64,000 bases of DNA from contig NZ_LQPC01000050.1 of assembly GCF_002101705.1 (NCBI RefSeq), forward strand, positions 38,696 through 102,695. Reading direction: 5' to 3'. The notes below the pieces were generated by a model. That model made no database searches and was not told where the DNA came from. It saw only the letters and a list, made by a program, of their open reading frames with translations. The first letter of the stretch is position 1, and every line of letters begins with the position of its first letter. This document shows positions 42,046 through 50,358 of the stretch, one piece after another. The position numbers and the translations under genes were made by a program. The DNA comes from Mycolicibacterium iranicum. GTDB lineage: Bacteria > Actinomycetota > Actinomycetes > Mycobacteriales > Mycobacteriaceae.

Positions 42046-42990
42046 GTGACCAGCACCCTGCCGCCCGGTCTGACGGCGACCGCCGAGGTACCTGCCTCCA
42101 GCGCGAATCTCGGACCCGGCTTTGACAGCATGGGGTTGGCGGTCAGTCTGTACGACGAAATCGTGGTGGAGACAACTGAATCCGGTCTCACCGTCGAGGT
42201 AGAGGGCGAAGGTGCGGGTCAGGTTCCGCTCGACGGGTCTCATCTGGTCGTGCGCGCCATCGAACGGGGACTGCGTGAAAACGGGGTGGTGACTCCCGGA
42301 CTGATCGTGCGCTGCCGCAACAACATTCCACACTCCCGAGGCCTGGGTTCCTCGGCCGCCGCGGTGGTCGGCGGTCTCGCGGCCGCCAATGGTCTTGCCG
42401 CACAGATCGATTCGTCCACCATGTCGACGGACCGGTTGGTGCAGGTCTCGTCGGAGTTCGAAGGGCACCCGGACAACGCTGCGGCCGCCGTCCTCGGAGG
42501 GGCAGTGGTGGCGTGGACCGAGGGCCACGGCGGTGAGGCGAGGTACGCCGCAGCCTCGATTCGCCTACACCCGGACATCACCGTGTTCACCGCGATCCCG
42601 CAGGAGCGTTCGTCGACCGCCGAAACCCGCGTACTTCTGCCCGACCACGTCGCGCACACCGATGCGCGCTTCAATCTGAGCCGGGCAGCGCTGCTGGTCG
42701 TGGCGTTGACCGAACGGCCCGATCTGCTGATGGTCGCGACCGAGGACGTGCTGCATCAGCCGCAGCGGGCCGCGGCGATGCCGGCATCAGCGGAATACTT
42801 GGCGGTGCTTCGGCGTTGTGGTGTGTCGGCAGTGCTATCAGGCGCTGGACCTGCAGTGCTGGCGTTGAGCACCGAACCGGAGTTGCCCGAAGAAGCCGTG
42901 GAATACGGCAGGGAGAACGGGTTCGCGGTAAACAGAAGGTCGATCGGTCAGGGCGTCACGTGGACGTCGGGTGTTGCTGTAGGCAGCTAG
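42046..42990 (+). CDS. thrB: Homoserine kinase
   Basis: 314 aa from a GTG. It is a GHMP kinase: ASSANLGPGFDSMGLA at the start, ATP-binding PHSRGLGSSAAAVVGGL and the C-terminal GVSAVLSGAGPAVLAL. It makes O-phosphohomoserine for ThrC. A longer in-frame sequence upstream lies inside thrC and was rejected because the conserved N-terminus begins shortly after this GTG. The operon lysA-thrA-thrC-thrB ends here, before the rho leader. Confidence 0.95.
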   Translation: MTSTLPPGLTATAEVPASSANLGPGFDSMGLAVSLYDEIVVETTESGLTVEVEGEGAGQVPLDGSHLVVRAIERGLRENGVVTPGLIVRCRNNIPHSRGLGSSAAAVVGGLAAANGLAAQIDSSTMSTDRLVQVSSEFEGHPDNAAAAVLGGAVVAWTEGHGGEARYAAASIRLHPDITVFTAIPQERSSTAETRVLLPDHVAHTDARFNLSRAALLVVALTERPDLLMVATEDVLHQPQRAAAMPASAEYLAVLRRCGVSAVLSGAGPAVLALSTEPELPEEAVEYGRENGFAVNRRSIGQGVTWTSGVAVGS

Positions 42991-43031
42991 TCCAGCGAGT
43001 AACACCGGCAACATGCGAATCACGCCGTTTC

Positions 43032-43060
43032 TTGCTTCCGAATCGGATGCGGGTTATTCT
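43032..43060 (+). promoter_or_regulatory. Candidate rho promoter
   Basis: TTGCTT at 43032-43037 and TATTCT at 43055-43060 are separated by exactly 17 bp. Transcription would start near 43067, leaving a leader of about 210 nt before the rho start codon. Confidence 0.4.
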
Positions 43061-43147
43061 CGCTGTCGTCCAGCAATCGCAGCTTCTTCACCTGCGCCGA
43101 CACTAGGACGACTCTTCTTTCAGGTGTTCAAACTTGTGGACTGACGG

Positions 43148-43230
43148 TTCGCCGTATCCCGGCGAAGCCCGGCGATCACCGTTGCAGTGGCAATGGTGTG
43201 ACCTAGGCGCTCAGCAGATTGGCTGAGCGC
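43148..43230 (+). promoter_or_regulatory. Structured rho 5' leader with three stem-loops
   Basis: Three successive hairpins are visible. TTCGCCG (43148-43154) pairs with CGGCGAA (43160-43166). ACCGTTGC (43178-43185) pairs with GCAATGGT (43190-43197) with one wobble. GCGCTCAGC (43207-43215) pairs perfectly with GCTGAGCGC (43222-43230). They lie 47-129 nt before the rho start. Rho is often autoregulated by attenuation in its leader, so this may be such an element. Confidence 0.5.
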
Positions 43231-43276
43231 ACTGAACCCCCGCGTGACTCGATCAGCGAGGGAAGAAAGGAAATCC

Positions 43277-45280
43277 GTGACTGATACGGACCTCATCACG
43301 GCTGGTGACAGCACCGAAAACGGCGCGCTGCCGAACACCGTGACTGCAGACATCACGACTCCCGCAGATGCTGGCGCCCCCGCGGCTGCGCCCGCTGCGG
43401 ATACTTCCGCGGTTGCGGCGGCCCCCGCCCGACGTGGAGCGCTGACCAGCCTCGTCCTGCCTGAACTGCGCGCTCTCGCCAAGGAGATCGGCATCGAAGG
43501 CGCCTCCGGGATGCGCAAGAGCGAACTGATCGCTGCCATCAAGGAGCGTCGCGCCGACTCCAACGGGACGTCCGCGCCGAAGAATGTCTCCGCCGAGACC
43601 GCCAGCGCTTCTGCCGAGGCCGCGAGTGCTCCTGCTGAGGCGCAGGCCGATCAGGCGGCCGAGGCGCAGCCGCGGCGCCGCGAACGCCGCGGAGCTTCCC
43701 GCGAGCAGGGCGGCCCCACCGGCGGTGACCAGGCGGGCAAGGATCAGGCTCCCGAGAAGGGCACGGCAACCGCCGACACCCAGCAGCCCGAGGCCGGTGA
43801 GCAGCCCGGCCGGGGCAAGAGGGTAGGACAGGACGATCGCGGTCGCGAGGACAACCGCGACGCCAAGGCAAACCAGGGCAACCAGGACGCGAAGGCCGAC
43901 TCCGGGTCCGACAACCGCGGTGACAACGACCAGCAGGGTGGCCAGAACCGCAACCGCGGTGGCGACAACAACCGGGGTGGCGACAACAACCGCGGAGGCG
44001 ATAACGACGAGGACGGCGACGGTCGGCAGGGCCGGCGTGGCCGCCGGTTCCGCGATCGCCGCCGCCGCGAGCGTGGGGGCGACGGCGGCGGTGGTGGCGG
44101 CGCTGACCGCGACACCGAGCTGCGCGAGGACGATGTCGTCCAGCCGGTAGCCGGCATCCTCGACGTACTCGACAACTACGCATTCGTCCGCACGTCGGGA
44201 TACCTGGCGGGCCCCAACGACGTCTACGTCTCCATGAACATGGTGCGCAAGAACGGTCTGCGTCGCGGCGATGCCGTCACCGGAGCCGTCCGCGTCGCCA
44301 AAGAGGGGGAGCAGGCGAACCAGCGCCAGAAGTTCAACCCGCTGGTGCGCCTCGACACCGTCAACGGCGGCCCGGTCGAGGACGCCAAGAAGCGTCCCGA
44401 GTTCACCAAGCTCACCCCGCTGTACCCGAATCAGCGGCTGCGTCTTGAGACCAGCGGCGACAAGCTGACCACGCGCGTGATCGACCTGATCATGCCGATC
44501 GGCAAGGGCCAGCGCGCGCTGATCGTGTCGCCGCCGAAGGCCGGTAAGACGACGATCATGCAGGACATCGCGAACGCGATCACCCGCAACAACCCCGAAT
44601 GCCACCTCATGGTGGTGCTCGTCGACGAGCGCCCCGAAGAGGTAACCGACATGCAGCGTTCGGTCAAGGGTGAGGTCATCGCCTCCACCTTCGACCGCCC
44701 CCCGTCAGACCACACACAGGCCGCCGAGCTCGCGATCGAGCGCGCCAAGCGCCTGGTGGAGCAGGGCAAGGACGTCGTTGTGCTGCTCGACTCGATCACC
44801 CGCTTGGGCCGCGCGTACAACAACGCGTCGCCGGCGTCGGGCCGCATCCTCTCCGGTGGTGTCGACTCGACGGCGCTGTATCCGCCGAAGCGCTTCCTCG
44901 GTGCGGCGCGCAACATCGAAGAGGGCGGTTCTCTGACGATCATCGCCACAGCGATGGTCGAGACCGGTTCGACGGGCGACACGGTGATCTTCGAGGAGTT
45001 CAAGGGCACCGGTAACGCCGAGCTCAAGCTCGACCGCAAGATCGCCGAGCGTCGCGTGTTCCCCGCGGTGGACGTCAACCCATCCGGCACCCGCAAGGAC
45101 GAGCTGTTGCTCTCGCCCGACGAGTTCGCGATCGTGCACAAGCTGCGCCGTGTGCTGTCGGGTCTCGATCCGCACCAGGCCATCGATCTGCTGATGAGCC
45201 AATTGCGCAAGACCAAGAACAACTACGAGTTCCTAGTTCAGGTCTCGAAGAACACCCCCGGCGGTAACGGCGACGACTGA
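43277..45280 (+). CDS. rho: Transcription termination factor Rho
   Basis: 667 aa from the GTG at 43277, with GAAAGGA upstream. Residues 50-90 are the Rho N-terminal helical domain (LVLPELRALAKEIGIEGASGMRKSELIAAI). A long disordered insert follows (about 95-285), rich in Arg, Gly, Asn and Asp with repeated RGGDNN, typical of actinobacterial Rho. Then come the RNA-binding cold-shock fold (GILDVLDNYAFVRTSGYL) and the ATPase with Walker A SPPKAGKTT and Walker B VVVLLDSITRLGRAYN. It is a hexameric RNA helicase that ends transcription. Confidence 0.97.
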   Translation: MTDTDLITAGDSTENGALPNTVTADITTPADAGAPAAAPAADTSAVAAAPARRGALTSLVLPELRALAKEIGIEGASGMRKSELIAAIKERRADSNGTSAPKNVSAETASASAEAASAPAEAQADQAAEAQPRRRERRGASREQGGPTGGDQAGKDQAPEKGTATADTQQPEAGEQPGRGKRVGQDDRGREDNRDAKANQGNQDAKADSGSDNRGDNDQQGGQNRNRGGDNNRGGDNNRGGDNDEDGDGRQGRRGRRFRDRRRRERGGDGGGGGGADRDTELREDDVVQPVAGILDVLDNYAFVRTSGYLAGPNDVYVSMNMVRKNGLRRGDAVTGAVRVAKEGEQANQRQKFNPLVRLDTVNGGPVEDAKKRPEFTKLTPLYPNQRLRLETSGDKLTTRVIDLIMPIGKGQRALIVSPPKAGKTTIMQDIANAITRNNPECHLMVVLVDERPEEVTDMQRSVKGEVIASTFDRPPSDHTQAAELAIERAKRLVEQGKDVVVLLDSITRLGRAYNNASPASGRILSGGVDSTALYPPKRFLGAARNIEEGGSLTIIATAMVETGSTGDTVIFEEFKGTGNAELKLDRKIAERRVFPAVDVNPSGTRKDELLLSPDEFAIVHKLRRVLSGLDPHQAIDLLMSQLRKTKNNYEFLVQVSKNTPGGNGDD

Positions 45281-45294
45281 TCGGTGATTCGGGC

Positions 45295-45325
45295 GTAGTT
45301 GGTCAACTAGAGCGTGACCAACTAC
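45295..45325. terminator. Bidirectional terminator between rho and the MarR gene
   Basis: GTAGTTGGTCA at 45295-45305 is the exact reverse complement of TGACCAACTAC at 45315-45325, with a 9-nt loop. The right arm overlaps the MarR-family stop codon. It fills the gap between two convergent genes. Confidence 0.7.
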
Positions 45326-45741
45326 ACCGAAGTCACTCGTAGGAGTGCTGCGCGCATGGTGTCGAACACCTTGTCGCCCAGCTGCTTTCGCCATTCCGCC
45401 TCGATTCGGACAACCTCGGCGTTTGCGCGTCGGCACACCGCGGCGCCCTTATCGCTCAACGTCACCAGTCGGGCCCGCGCGTCGCTGGGGTCGGGTTCGC
45501 GCGTGACGTAGCCTGCTCGTTCCAGCTGATCGACAAGTGCCCCGGCCGTCTGTTTGGTGACCCGCGCCTGTTCGGCGAGCTCGGTCAGTCGGATGCCTGC
45601 CGGATCCAGTCGCTGCATCAGCCGGGACTGGGCAACGGTGATGTCGTCGAAGCCCTCTCGTGCCAGCGTCGTCATCACCCGGCTCTCGACGTCGCGGTGG
45701 GCCATGAACATCAACACCGCGGTTCCCGGCTGCTCGACCAT
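45322..45741 (-). CDS. MarR-family transcriptional regulator
   Basis: 139 aa. The winged-helix core is VAQSRLMQRLDPAGIRLTELAEQARVTKQTAGALVDQLERAGYVTREPDPSDARARLVTLSDKG, a classic MarR pattern with the DxRxR wing. It is divergent from the mycothiol-type enzyme gene at 45814, and the 72-bp gap contains a nested dyad, so it probably represses both itself and that enzyme. The inducer is unknown. Confidence 0.93.
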   Translation of the reverse strand: MVEQPGTAVLMFMAHRDVESRVMTTLAREGFDDITVAQSRLMQRLDPAGIRLTELAEQARVTKQTAGALVDQLERAGYVTREPDPSDARARLVTLSDKGAAVCRRANAEVVRIEAEWRKQLGDKVFDTMRAALLRVTSV

Positions 45742-45750
45742 GCGTTGACT

Positions 45751-45793
45751 TTAGTACGAAGCCCTGACTATATTCGTCAGTGTTCCTGACTAA
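45751..45793. promoter_or_regulatory. Candidate MarR operator with nested dyads and direct repeat
   Basis: Outer arms TTAGT (45751-45755) and ACTAA (45789-45793) enclose inner arms CTGAC (45764-45768) and GTCAG (45776-45780). CCTGACTA also occurs twice as a direct repeat (45763-45770, 45785-45792), 22 bp or two helical turns apart. It lies in the divergent promoter region of the MarR gene. Confidence 0.5.
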
Positions 45794-45813
45794 TCAACCC
45801 TCGGGGGGGCGGC

Positions 45814-46416
45814 ATGGACCGCGACAGCGTGTGGCGACACATTCAGCAGCAGCGGCTGGAGATGGCGGACCTGTTCGAGACGATCGACACCCGGGGGCCG
45901 GAAATCTGGGACACGCCCTCGCTCTGCGCCGGCTGGACCGTCCGCAACGTCGCCGCCCATCTCACACACTCCACGCTGAGCGCGCCGCGAATGCTGCTCG
46001 AGGCCGTGCGCAGCGGATTTCGGTTCAACGCGATCGTGGATCGACTGGCGAAAACCGACACCCGGTCACCTGGGGAGCTCGCGGCCAGCCTGCGCGAATC
46101 GGCGGGATCGCGCAGGCATCCGCCGGGCACGACGGAACTGGAGCCGCTCATCGACGTGCTCGTCCACGGTCAGGACATCTGTGTGCCGCTGGGCATCGAG
46201 CGACCCATGCCCACCGACGCGGCGGTCGCGGCCGCGCAGCGAGTGTGGAGTATGGGGTTTCCCTTCCGGGCGCGGAAACGGTTGGCAGGCGTGAGGCTCG
46301 TCGCCACCGACGCGGACTTCGCCGTCGGCGAAGGGCGCACCGTGTCGGCGCCCATCGCAGATCTCCTCATGGTGATGACCGGCCGCCACGTCGCCCTGAA
46401 CAACTCGCCGAACTGA
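45814..46416 (+). CDS. Maleylpyruvate isomerase/DinB-like mycothiol-dependent-type protein
   Basis: 200 aa. The family pattern is WDTPSLCAGWTVRNVAAHLTHSTL near residues 33-52, and HPPGTTELEPLIDVLVHGQDICVPLGI; the His residues in these segments are the usual metal ligands. Members use mycothiol as thiol cofactor or nucleophile in isomerisation or detoxification. Divergent from and probably controlled by the MarR gene. The substrate is unknown. Confidence 0.85.
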   Translation: MDRDSVWRHIQQQRLEMADLFETIDTRGPEIWDTPSLCAGWTVRNVAAHLTHSTLSAPRMLLEAVRSGFRFNAIVDRLAKTDTRSPGELAASLRESAGSRRHPPGTTELEPLIDVLVHGQDICVPLGIERPMPTDAAVAAAQRVWSMGFPFRARKRLAGVRLVATDADFAVGEGRTVSAPIADLLMVMTGRHVALNNSPN

Positions 46417-46421
46417 GGTTC

Positions 46422-46460
46422 CGAGTCGGGATTTGAGCCCGGATCCACAACCCCGGCTCG
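46422..46460. terminator. Hairpin between convergent genes
   Basis: CGAGTCGGG at 46422-46430 pairs with CCCGGCTCG at 46452-46460, nine pairs with one G-U wobble and a 21-nt loop. It lies in the 70-bp gap between the mycothiol-type enzyme and TetR genes, which face each other. Confidence 0.45.
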
Positions 46461-46486
46461 GCGCAGTCCGAAACGAGCGCCGGACG

Positions 46487-47149
46487 TCAGCTCGCCGCCG
46501 GGTCGCTGCGCAACGCCGCGACGATGTAGCGCCGAGCGTGCCGCAGGACCGAGTCGTGGTCATCGACGTTGCACTGCTCGCCGGGCACGGTCGCCAGGCT
46601 CATCATGATCCGCGCGATCCACTCAGCTGCTTCGGCCTTGTCGGTGTCGGGATGGATCTCGCCTCGGTCGATCGCGGCCTGAACGTAGGACTCCCAGAAC
46701 GCGGCGATCTCCGGGATGAGTCCGCGGACGCCGAGTCCGACGCACGCGGTGAACGCTTCGGGCTCCTCCTGGCGCAGCTTGAGCACGAGGGCGCCTGGCG
46801 TCTCGGACTCTTTGCGCGCCAGTCCGACGCCGACGGCGATCTGCTCGTCGAGCCCTTCGACCTCGTCGAGGCGGGTGCGTGAGCCCGTCCAGAACGCGTC
46901 GTTGAGTCGCACGATCGCGGCGCCCAGCAGCTCGGCCTTGTCGGGAAAGTGGCGGTAAAGCCAACCGCGGCTGACGCCTGCCACCTCAGCCACCTCGGAC
47001 ACGGTCGTTGCGCGAATCCCTTTGGCCATCAAACACTGTTCGGCGGCATCGATCAGCCGATCCCGGACGGGCCGCGTCTCGGGTTTGACCGCCGGATCGG
47101 TTTCGCGACCCGGTACTGGATTGGCTACGGCGCCCACGCTCATCGACAT
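46487..47149 (-). CDS. TetR-family transcriptional regulator
   Basis: 220 aa from the ATG at 47149 (another ATG lies at 47143). The helix-turn-helix region is DRLIDAAEQCLMAKGIRATTVSEVAEVAGVSRGWLYRHFPDKAELLGAAI, followed by a helical ligand-binding domain. It is divergent from the acyl-CoA ligase gene, 96 bp away, and probably regulates it in response to a fatty acid or its CoA ester. A longer reading frame running through the ligase gene was rejected. Confidence 0.92.
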   Translation of the reverse strand: MSMSVGAVANPVPGRETDPAVKPETRPVRDRLIDAAEQCLMAKGIRATTVSEVAEVAGVSRGWLYRHFPDKAELLGAAIVRLNDAFWTGSRTRLDEVEGLDEQIAVGVGLARKESETPGALVLKLRQEEPEAFTACVGLGVRGLIPEIAAFWESYVQAAIDRGEIHPDTDKAEAAEWIARIMMSLATVPGEQCNVDDHDSVLRHARRYIVAALRSDPAAS

Positions 47150-47213
47150 ATCTTCGCAAATGAACGCCGCGTCGTGGCTGAGGTAGGCTGCGCGCGGTCG
47201 GAATGTAGACAGA

Positions 47214-47224
47214 AGTTTGAAACT
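47214..47224. promoter_or_regulatory. Short dyad in the TetR/acyl-CoA ligase intergenic region
   Basis: AGTTT-G-AAACT is an 11-bp perfect dyad located 22 bp before the ligase start. It lies in an AT-richer patch and is a candidate core of a TetR-type operator. The arms are short, so confidence is low. Confidence 0.3.
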
Positions 47225-47245
47225 GTTCACAGTGCGGAGGGCGGA

Positions 47246-48826
47246 TTGGCCGAGACAGTTCAGCAACTGCTGCGGGAACGTGCGGCCGACGACGGTGTCG
47301 CGATGAAGTACGACGGCCGGACCTGGACCTGGCGGGAGCACCTCGCCGAGGCCGCGGCGCAGGCTGCCGCGCTGATCGCCATCGCCGATCCGGGGCGTCC
47401 GGTGCACGTCGGCGTTCTGCTGGGCAACACCCCGGACATGCTGACCGCGATGGCGGCAGCCGGGCTCGGCGGCTACGTCGTGTGCGGCATCAACAACACC
47501 CGCCGCGGCGAGGCGTTGGCCCGCGACATCCGCAGAGCCGATTGCCAGATCCTCGTCACCGACGACGCCCATCGCGACCTGCTCGACGGACTGGACCTGA
47601 CCGGCGTGCGGGTGCTCGTCGCGGGCAGCCCCGAGTGGGTTCAGCTGACCTCGGACGCCGGCGAACTCACGCCGCACCGCGAGGTGGCCGCCACCGACAC
47701 CTACATGCTGATCTTCACATCGGGAACCAGCGGCGACCCCAAGGCCGTCAAGATGATGCACGCGATGGTGCTGCTCGCCGGCGCGGCGCTGGCAGGCCGC
47801 TACGAGCTCACCCCCGAGGACGTCTGCTACCTCTCCATGCCGCTGTTCCACAGCAACGCCGTCCTCGCCGGGTGGTCTGTCGGCCTGAATTCAGGCGCCG
47901 CGATGGCGCCTGCGCAGTTCACCGCGTCCGGGTTCGTCGACGACATCCGCCGATACGGCGCCACGTACATGAACTACGTGGGTAAGCCGCTGGCCTACAT
48001 CCTGGCCACCCCCGAGAAACCCGACGACATCGACAACCCGCTGCGCGTCGCGTTCGGCAATGAAGCCAGTGACAGGGACATCGCGGAGTTCGCGCGACGT
48101 TTCGGCTGCGAAGTCTGGGACGGGTTCGGGTCGACGGAGAACGCGGTGACGGTGACGCGCGAGGACGGCTGTCCCCCCGGCTCGATCGGGAAGGGATTTC
48201 CGGGCGTGGCCATCTACAACGCGGAGACCCTCACCGAGTGCGCGGTCGCCGAGTTCGACGAACACGGCGCGCTGGTCAACGGCGACGACGCGATCGGGGA
48301 ATTGGTCAACACCCAAGGCGCCGGCATGTTCGCCGGCTACTACAACGACGAAGGCGCGACCGACGAGCGGATGCGGCACGGCATGTTCTGGTCCGGTGAT
48401 CTGGCCTACCGGGACGCCGACGGCTGGATCTACCTCGCGGGTCGCACCGCCGACTGGATGCGGGTCGACGGCGAGAACATGACATCGGCGCCGATCGAGC
48501 GCATTTTGATCCGGCTGCCCGCCGTCAGCAGGGTGGCGGTGTATCCCGTTCCCGACGACCATGTCGGCGACCAGGTGATGGCCGCGATCGTGCTGCAGGA
48601 CGAAGCCACGCTCACCCCGGAGGAGTTCGGCGCGTTTCTCGCCGACCAGCCCGATCTGTCGCCGAAGGCGTGGCCACGGCATGTCTGGATAGCCGACGAT
48701 CTGCCCAGCACCGCCACCAACAAGGTGGTCAAACGTGAGCTTGTCGCCATGGGCACCGACCCCGCCGGACGGACGTTGTGGAAGCGCGACGGCCGCGTCT
48801 ATCGAGCAGTCCCGGGCAAGGAATAG
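47246..48826 (+). CDS. Acyl-CoA synthetase (AMP-binding, FadD/FadD17-like)
   Basis: 526 aa from a TTG at 47246 with GGAGG five bases upstream. The adenylate-forming signature LIFTSGTSGDPKAVKM, then VAFGNEASDRD and WDGFGSTENAVTV, and the C-terminal domain with the hinge YLAGRTADWMRVDGEN and the acyl-CoA ligase lysine region TATNKVVKREL. It activates a carboxylic acid to its CoA thioester. The substrate is not set by sequence. TTG is used because no ATG or GTG fits the conserved start and the RBS. Confidence 0.9.
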   Translation: MAETVQQLLRERAADDGVAMKYDGRTWTWREHLAEAAAQAAALIAIADPGRPVHVGVLLGNTPDMLTAMAAAGLGGYVVCGINNTRRGEALARDIRRADCQILVTDDAHRDLLDGLDLTGVRVLVAGSPEWVQLTSDAGELTPHREVAATDTYMLIFTSGTSGDPKAVKMMHAMVLLAGAALAGRYELTPEDVCYLSMPLFHSNAVLAGWSVGLNSGAAMAPAQFTASGFVDDIRRYGATYMNYVGKPLAYILATPEKPDDIDNPLRVAFGNEASDRDIAEFARRFGCEVWDGFGSTENAVTVTREDGCPPGSIGKGFPGVAIYNAETLTECAVAEFDEHGALVNGDDAIGELVNTQGAGMFAGYYNDEGATDERMRHGMFWSGDLAYRDADGWIYLAGRTADWMRVDGENMTSAPIERILIRLPAVSRVAVYPVPDDHVGDQVMAAIVLQDEATLTPEEFGAFLADQPDLSPKAWPRHVWIADDLPSTATNKVVKRELVAMGTDPAGRTLWKRDGRVYRAVPGKE

Positions 48827-48865
48827 CAGCCTCCGAATGGACGTTTAGGCTGCTGGCGGTTGATT

Positions 48866-48874
48866 TGGCATAAT
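48866..48874 (+). promoter_or_regulatory. Candidate rpmE promoter (extended -10)
   Basis: TGG-CATAAT at 48866-48874 is an extended -10 element with no strong -35. It is 101 bp before the rpmE start. The leader between contains GGGT/ACCC complementarity at 48938-48953, possibly a small hairpin. Confidence 0.4.
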
Positions 48875-48975
48875 GGACCGCCGTCACCTCGGTTCCGGTT
48901 CACGCCGCAGCCTCCCAGCCCGAAATTGGTCGGTGCGGGTAGGGCGACCCGGGTCCCACGATTGAAGAGGAAACC

Positions 48976-49200
48976 ATGAAATCAGGCATTCACCCTGACT
49001 ACGTCGAGACCACCGTGCTGTGTGGTTGCGGTGCCAGCTTCACCACGCGCAGCACGAAGAAGAGCGGAAACATCACGGTCGAGGTCTGCTCGCAGTGCCA
49101 CCCGTTCTACACCGGCAAGCAGAAGATCCTCGACAGCGGCGGCCGCGTCGCCCGCTTCGAGAAGCGCTACGGCAAACGCAAGGCTGCTGCCGACAAATAG
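48976..49200 (+). CDS. rpmE: 50S ribosomal protein L31 (zinc-binding form)
   Basis: 74 aa, ATG after AGAGGAAA. Four cysteines C16, C18, C38 and C41 (LCGCG and CSQCH) form the zinc site of the C+ type of L31. The zinc-free paralogue used under zinc limitation is not in this window. It starts the conserved block rpmE-prfA-prmC. Confidence 0.97.
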   Translation: MKSGIHPDYVETTVLCGCGASFTTRSTKKSGNITVEVCSQCHPFYTGKQKILDSGGRVARFEKRYGKRKAAADK

Positions 49201-49284
49201 CCGCCACAACGGCGCCCGCTCTGCCGCTCTACGCGCAGGCCGGGCGCCGTTTCGCGCATTCAGGTTCGACACAGGGAAGGCGAG

Positions 49285-50358
49285 ATGACCGAGACCGCAC
49301 CAGCGATCGAGGCGATTCTGGCCGAGTACGGGGAGCTCGAGCAGCGTCTGTCCGACCCCGACCTGCACGCCGACGCCGGCGCCGCCCGCAAGGTGGGCCG
49401 GCGCTTTGCTCAGATCTCGCCGATCGTCGCGACATTCCGCAAGCTCGACGCTGCGCGCGGAGACCTCGAAGCGGCGCGCGAACTGGCCGCCGACGACTCG
49501 TCGTTTGCCGCCGAGGTCGAGGAGCTGACGTCGACAGTGGCGACGCTGGACAGGCAGCTGACCGATCTGCTTGCACCGCGTGATCCCCACGATGCCGACG
49601 ACATCGTTTTGGAGGTGAAATCCGGCGAAGGCGGCGAGGAATCAGCGCTGTTCGCCGCCGACCTCGCGCGCATGTACACCCGTTACGCGGAACGCCACGG
49701 ATGGACAGTCACCATGCTCGGTGAGACCGGCTCGGATCTCGGCGGCTACAAGGACGCGACGCTGTCCATCCGCAGCAAGGGCGATTCGGCAGACGGCGTG
49801 TGGGCGCGGCTGAAATTCGAGGGCGGGGTACACCGCGTGCAGCGGGTGCCGGTCACCGAATCCCAGGGCCGCGTACACACCTCGGCCGCGGGCGTCCTCG
49901 TCTATCCCGAACCCGACGAGGTCGAGCAGGTGCAGATCGATGAATCCGACCTGCGCATCGACGTCTACCGGTCGTCCGGCAAAGGCGGCCAGGGCGTGAA
50001 CACCACCGACTCCGCCGTGCGCATCACCCACCTGCCGACCGGGATTGTGGTGACCTGCCAGAACGAACGCTCTCAGCTGCAGAACAAGGCGCGCGCGATG
50101 CAGGTACTCGCCGCGCGTCTACAGGCGTTGGCCGAGGAGCAGGCCCAGGCCGACGCGTCCGCCGACCGCGCCAGCCAGATTCGCACCGTGGATCGCAGCG
50201 AGCGGATCCGCACCTACAACTTCCCCGAGAACCGGATCGCCGATCACCGCATCAACTACAAGTCGCACAACCTCGACCAGGTTCTCGACGGTGACCTGGA
50301 TCCGTTGTTCGACGCGTTGGCTGAAGCCGACAAGCAGACCCGGCTACAGAACACATGA
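49285..50358 (+). CDS. prfA: Peptide chain release factor 1
   Basis: 357 aa. The peptidyl-tRNA hydrolysis motif GGQ is at 234-236 in SSGKGGQGVNTTDSAVRI. The codon recognition region precedes the C-terminal RIRTYNFPENRIADHRI. It ends translation at UAA and UAG. The glutamine of GGQ is methylated by PrmC, encoded by the next gene, which overlaps this stop (ATGA). Confidence 0.97.
   Translation: MTETAPAIEAILAEYGELEQRLSDPDLHADAGAARKVGRRFAQISPIVATFRKLDAARGDLEAARELAADDSSFAAEVEELTSTVATLDRQLTDLLAPRDPHDADDIVLEVKSGEGGEESALFAADLARMYTRYAERHGWTVTMLGETGSDLGGYKDATLSIRSKGDSADGVWARLKFEGGVHRVQRVPVTESQGRVHTSAAGVLVYPEPDEVEQVQIDESDLRIDVYRSSGKGGQGVNTTDSAVRITHLPTGIVVTCQNERSQLQNKARAMQVLAARLQALAEEQAQADASADRASQIRTVDRSERIRTYNFPENRIADHRINYKSHNLDQVLDGDLDPLFDALAEADKQTRLQNT

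Noticed and set aside
43920..44110. Short GA-rich repeats inside rho considered as a CRISPR or minisatellite
   Set aside because: The repeats (GGCGACAACAACCG units) are in frame and encode the RGGDNN disordered insert common in actinobacterial Rho.
43253..44605. 450-codon minus-strand frame across rho
   Set aside because: Its hydrophobic Val/Ala-rich translation is only the complement of the Arg/Asp-rich Rho insert.
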